Source of the DNA: Tychonema sp. LEGE 06208
GTDB taxonomy: Bacteria > Cyanobacteriota > Cyanobacteriia > Cyanobacteriales > Microcoleaceae
NCBI RefSeq assembly: GCF_015207505.1
Contig: NZ_JADEWT010000007.1
Span: forward strand, 36,544-100,543
Direction: 5' to 3'
DNA: 64,000 bases
Below are positions 60,868-64,000 of this stretch, in pieces. The notes beneath the pieces were generated by a model. That model was not told the origin of the DNA. It searched no databases and saw only the letters and a program-made list of their open reading frames with translations. Positions within the stretch are counted from its first letter, which is position 1. Every line of letters begins with the position of its first letter. Position numbers and translations under genes: made by a program.

Positions 60868-60907
60868 CCCAGATCCCGGCGGTAGTTAAAAACATCGGGT
60901 ATCTGGG
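60868..60907 (+). terminator. Hairpin downstream of the DegT gene
   Basis: CCCAGATCCCG pairs with CGGGTATCTGGG with one bulged base and a loop of 17 bases. There is no clear U-run afterwards, so it is a weak or factor-dependent terminator at best. Nothing else was seen between 60717 and 61214. Confidence 0.45.
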
Positions 60908-61214
60908 AGGGAGATAGCTTTTGATCTTTAATTGGTTGACCTATAGGCTTTCGAGTTAAAAATGAGGTAGTTTCTTGGGTTTGATCCATCTTTAGAGTTG
61001 TTATATAGCAATAGGGCAGCGTCTAATAACTTTATTTACAGTCATTTGCGAATCTAAGCTGTTATACATTTAAATTGTGCATCAAAAATCAATCAAAATA
61101 TTGTATGATGGGTACGCGAAACCGTTCCGAATATCCAATTTAAATGCAAAATAGCTTATGTGAGAATAGCTATACTTCATTATCCTGATTCGTTGAGTAA
61201 TACTGCTGATTAAT

Positions 61215-62342
61215 ATGTTAAAATTGAGTGCTTTATTCCCAATACATTCCCGAAACCGAGGAATTAGCGACGTATTTTTTTCAGTGTGCAAAGAATGGCA
61301 AGGCCCTGAATTGAAGGCTCGCATGGTTGTCCCCAGTTGCGATCGCGAATGTCGCGGCCCCAATGTAGTGGAAGCAATTCCGTCATTTCTGACAAAACTA
61401 TATTACCGCAGCCCTAGTCTTCCCATAATCAAGACAGAGAAGCGTTTTCTCAAAGATTTCAAAGATTTTGATCTGGCATACTTGTGGCCTGGTATATCAT
61501 TAGATTTTGTAAAGAGGGTTAACAAGCAGAACAAGCCAATTGTTTTGGAGCGAGTTAATAGTTATCAAAGCGAATCTAAGAGAATCCTTGACGATGCTTA
61601 CTCTCGCTTGGGATTGGAACCTCAACACAACGTTACTCCAGAAAATATTCAGGATGAAAAGGAAAAACTCAAGCTAATTGATTTTCTGTTTTGTCCTAGT
61701 CCGATAGTAGCAAAATCGTTTCAAGAAGTCGGGGTTCCTGAAGAGAAACTACTTGTAACGACAGAAGGTTGGTGGCCCCATCGTTTCCCCAATTATCAAT
61801 CTCAAAAACCGCCGCAGGATGAAGTTAACGTCCTTTTCCTAGGTTTTGCCTGCGTCCGCAAAGGGGTTCATTTGCTTTTGAAGGCTTGGGAGCTAGCTGG
61901 GATTAAGGGAACGCTGACAATTTTTGGAGCGATGGAGCCTGCGATCGCTCAAACTTGCAGTCATTGGCTGAAACGTCCTGATGTAGTTCAATTTGATTAT
62001 GCTGTTGACTACAGTTTTGCCTATCGCAAAGCTGACTTTTTTGCCTTTCCCAGTCTTGAGGAAGGTAGCGCACTCGTCATCTATGAAGCAATGGGTCATG
62101 GTTTGCCGATTCTTACTTCGCCGATGGGAGGAGGCGGTGTGGTGCGTGATGGTATTGACGGCATAATTCTCGATCCCTACGATACGGATGCCTGGGTGGA
62201 GGGACTGCGAAAATTATCTAATTCTCCTGATTTGCGCGCTCAGATGGGAGCCTCCGCCCGCAAGCGAGCTTTGGAGTTGACTTGGCCCCAAGTTGCTGCT
62301 AGGCGCAAAGAGCAGATTCTGCAAAAAATGAAAATTAAATAA
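61215..62342 (+). CDS. Glycosyltransferase family 4-type protein
   Basis: A 375-residue GT-B fold glycosyltransferase. The C-terminal donor-binding domain has NVLFLGFACVRKGVHLLLKA, ADFFAFPSLEEGSALVIYEA with the E-x7-E motif, MGHGLPILTSPMGG and DGIILDPYD. The N-terminal acceptor domain is less typical (IHSRNRGISDVFFSVCKEW). The substrate is unknown; with the DegT gene upstream it may belong to cell-surface glycan synthesis. The ATG is at 61215. Confidence 0.87.
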   Translation: MLKLSALFPIHSRNRGISDVFFSVCKEWQGPELKARMVVPSCDRECRGPNVVEAIPSFLTKLYYRSPSLPIIKTEKRFLKDFKDFDLAYLWPGISLDFVKRVNKQNKPIVLERVNSYQSESKRILDDAYSRLGLEPQHNVTPENIQDEKEKLKLIDFLFCPSPIVAKSFQEVGVPEEKLLVTTEGWWPHRFPNYQSQKPPQDEVNVLFLGFACVRKGVHLLLKAWELAGIKGTLTIFGAMEPAIAQTCSHWLKRPDVVQFDYAVDYSFAYRKADFFAFPSLEEGSALVIYEAMGHGLPILTSPMGGGGVVRDGIDGIILDPYDTDAWVEGLRKLSNSPDLRAQMGASARKRALELTWPQVAARRKEQILQKMKIK

Positions 62343-62607
62343 CTCTTTACCTGGGTTCCCTTTAGATAAATCTGATGTAACAGAAATACTGTCCCCTGCA
62401 ATTACTCAGAAGTTGAAAGTGGCACTAACCTAGCTTTTTGGCGTTGCTGAATTAAGGTATGAATGCCCCGGTCATGGGAATATCGTCAAATTTCAAGTAA
62501 TGTATTAATAACTTAGGATCGAAAACTTAATAACTTAAACACCTCCTACAGTCCTCTCTCCTGTAAGTTGCCTTCCTCAAAGGAGGATATTCCTCGCCCC
62601 AGAAACA

Positions 62608-62634
62608 TTACCAGGCTCTTCCTGGTAACGAGCA
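62608..62634. repeat. REP-like palindromic repeat, copy 2
   Basis: The reverse complement of 851-877 with one mismatch: arms CATTACCAGG and CCTGGTAACG around CTCTT. It lies just beyond the 3' end of the IS1 remnant. The upstream bases 62343-62607 hold no gene; they include GGCGTTGCTGAATTAAGGTA, a string common in cyanobacterial spacers. Confidence 0.8.
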
Positions 62635-62639
62635 ATCAC

Positions 62640-63258
62640 TTAAGTTATTAAATTTTCCTTCCTTAATAAAATGCTTGAGTATTTGCTCACATTTAGAATA
62701 AAGAGTCTTGGGATGCAGCCTAGCTAAATAATGTCTTAGTCTTGTATTTTACCCTTCTAAGGAGTGTCAGATAAGTCTTGCTAACAATCCGATCTCCATC
62801 AGGAATAAACATGGGATATACAGACCATCCATCAGTTACATAAACATAGCATTTCCATGCACTTACGTTGTCCCATAATGGTTCAAATGCCTTAGCGCTA
62901 CGATCCCCTAATACCAATCCTAAAATTCCTGGACTAAAGTGTTCCACCGCTGTCCACAGCAAGAGTTTGTCTGTTTTTTTAGATAACTTTGTAATTCATC
63001 GAGTTCACCAACTTCTGGAATTACTTCCGGGTCATAAACATCTGGTAACAGTTTCTCGACTTGTTTTACCCAATTTATTACCGTGGTATTATGAACTTTC
63101 TTAACTCGTGATATCGCCCGTAAACCTATGCCATTAACGTACATTTTTAGACCATCACGTTTGATGGTTTCGCGCTTGACATCGCTGGGCATACTCATTG
63201 ATGAATTGACGACAACATTGGACACAAATGTGGTTCTGTTTTCCTTTTTTCTTGCCAT
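62640..63258 (-). pseudogene. Broken IS1-family transposase
   Basis: The N-terminal part (63258-62975) reads MARKKENRTTFVSNVVVNSS, a helix-turn-helix block GIGLRAISRVKKVHNTTVIN and the first catalytic region VGELDELQSYL. At a run of seven A bases (62974-62980) the frame must shift by -1 to continue TDKLLLWTAVEHFSPGILGL, ending YVTDGWSVYPMFIPDGDRIV and SKTYLT. Beyond that a third frame holds SLEG, a stop, then NTRLRHYLARLHPKTLYSKC. At least one further frameshift and one nonsense change show that the gene is dead. Confidence 0.88.
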
Positions 63259-63303
63259 TTTTACGGATAGGGTTGATTTACATTCGCTTGCGTTGCATAA
63301 ATT

Positions 63304-63413
63304 ATATCGTTTCCGCTTGCATCGTCAGGTGATTTAACCGGCGCTAGAACACAGAGTACACAGAGTCCGAGAATATATATCTGAATCATTCCGATGAAGA
63401 GAGGATTTGATAT
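63304..63413. repeat. MITE-like dispersed repeat, copy 2
   Basis: Matches 19070-19175 in its ends (ATATCGTTTCCGCTTGCATC, GGATTTGATAT) and in the ACACAGAGTACACAGAG and GAATATATATCTGAATCATT middle. The inner inverted repeat is damaged here. The partial string ATTCCGATGAAGAGAGGATT recurs at 63497. Heptamers TCAACAG lie between (63470-63492). Confidence 0.8.
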
Positions 63414-63545
63414 TATTCCTCCTATTCATACTCTAATATCAATTCCGGTTGCACTCCTCATGATGTTAACTGTTAACAGTCAACAGTCAACAGTGAATTT
63501 ACTATTCCGATGAAGAGAGGATTTGATATAACTCAGCAACACCCC

Positions 63546-64000
63546 CTAAGTTTGAGGATAATGTTGTGCTAAAAAAACGATCGCACTAGCCCGATCGCCC
63601 AAATGGCCATCCAACGCAGCCGCCAACAAATCATCTAACATCCGTTTAAATGCTGGCCCCGGCTTGTAACCCAAAGCCTTCAAGTCGTTTCCGTTTAAAG
63701 GCGACTCGACATTCGCCCATTTGGTGAGATATTCCAAAATCTGACGGCGGATACTCCGGGGACTTTGGAGGGCGATCGCAATTAACACCGGCAACTCATA
63801 ATTCCTCAGCAGCAGCACCAATTGACTCGGTAACTTGCACTTCGGCAAATTTTCTGCTAATTCCTGATTTGCCGCTTCCAAATTTTGCAGCCGCTTAATG
63901 CTATCTGCAGGTAACAGAAGATTTGCAGCTACTTTACCCCGATATTCTGGTGCTAAATAAGCGATCGACACTTCCAGTCGCATCAGCCAATCAGGAATAT
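63546..64000 (-). CDS. cca: CCA-adding enzyme/tRNA nucleotidyltransferase, C-terminal part
   Basis: The frame is open to the right edge of the window, so only the C-terminal 151 residues are present. The end block NGNDLKALGYKPGPAFKRML, then DDLLAAALDG and FLAQHYPQ, is typical of the helical C-terminus of cyanobacterial tRNA nucleotidyltransferase/poly(A) polymerase family proteins. The catalytic head lies beyond the window, so the exact subtype cannot be told. An encoded CCA-adding enzyme fits the tRNA-Val gene here lacking CCA. Confidence 0.72.
   Translation of the reverse strand, partial: IPDWLMRLEVSIAYLAPEYRGKVAANLLLPADSIKRLQNLEAANQELAENLPKCKLPSQLVLLLRNYELPVLIAIALQSPRSIRRQILEYLTKWANVESPLNGNDLKALGYKPGPAFKRMLDDLLAAALDGHLGDRASAIVFLAQHYPQT

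Overview
The window looks like chromosome of a filamentous, phycobilisome-bearing cyanobacterium of the Microcoleus/Oscillatoria/Phormidium kind. The reasons are: abundant GCGATCGC (HIP1) octamers; cyanobacterial marker genes (allophycocyanin alpha-B apcD, Rubisco accumulation factor raf1, the stress kinase nblS next to purD, a Ycf37-like photosystem I assembly protein, menG, a second S1 protein, DUF3493 and DUF1400 proteins); and intergenic spaces packed with heptamer tandem arrays and palindromic dispersed repeats. Genus is an inference; no rRNA is present.

Layout. 1-5.7 kb: pyrD (cut by the window edge), FkbM methyltransferase, ygfZ, tRNA-Val, a DUF2227 protein and mazG. 5.7-7 kb: two tandem XRE-like genes facing an unknown small gene. 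7.3-9.7 kb: apcD and an RlmD-type rRNA methyltransferase. 9.7-16.9 kb is an accessory/defence island: a HigBA-type pair, a DUF433/DUF5615 pair between direct repeats, a three-gene operon (73-residue protein, Cas4-like nuclease, long catalytic prokaryotic Argonaute) and, divergent from it, an XRE repressor with an ImmA/IrrE-type metallopeptidase, followed by decayed gene fragments. 17-32.5 kb: SPFH-FHA fusion, YkvA-like protein, lpxD, CPBP protease, cobL, a 2H phosphoesterase, holA, a membrane protein, a coupled signalling operon (receiver, CheC, GGDEF), ycf37, rplT and rpmI. 32.7-39.4 kb: a nuclease-like pseudogene, purK, purD, nblS. 39.6-44.7 kb: an exopolysaccharide locus (Wzy-, Wza- and Wzc-like). 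45-57.9 kb: S1 homologue, dienelactone hydrolase, UvrD/Rep helicase, DUF4349 lipoprotein, raf1, a solo TnpB element, a receiver-GAF regulator, menG, DUF445 and DUF3493 proteins. 58-64 kb: DUF1400 protein, DegT aminotransferase, glycosyltransferase, a dead IS1-family transposase, and the C-terminal end of a CCA-adding enzyme.

The most interesting system is at 11.3-16.0 kb. The Argonaute has a complete candidate DEDD set and starts inside the stop codon of a Cas4-like nuclease (ATGA overlap). A hairpin covers the nuclease's ribosome-binding site. The 237-bp divergent region carries two copies of the same operator, GTTG(A/C)CG-N5-CGTCAAC, one over each predicted promoter. This suggests that the XRE protein represses both transcription units and that the ImmA-like protease relieves repression, which would make an inducible Argonaute-nuclease defence module.

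A second theme is repeat biology. Heptamer arrays reach into genes and supply the start codon of menG and the stop codon of a conserved hypothetical gene. A repeat of a known cyanobacterial type is inserted in frame in ygfZ. A 225-bp tandem duplication has copied the 5' end of the dienelactone hydrolase gene. Several MITE-like inverted repeats lie between genes.
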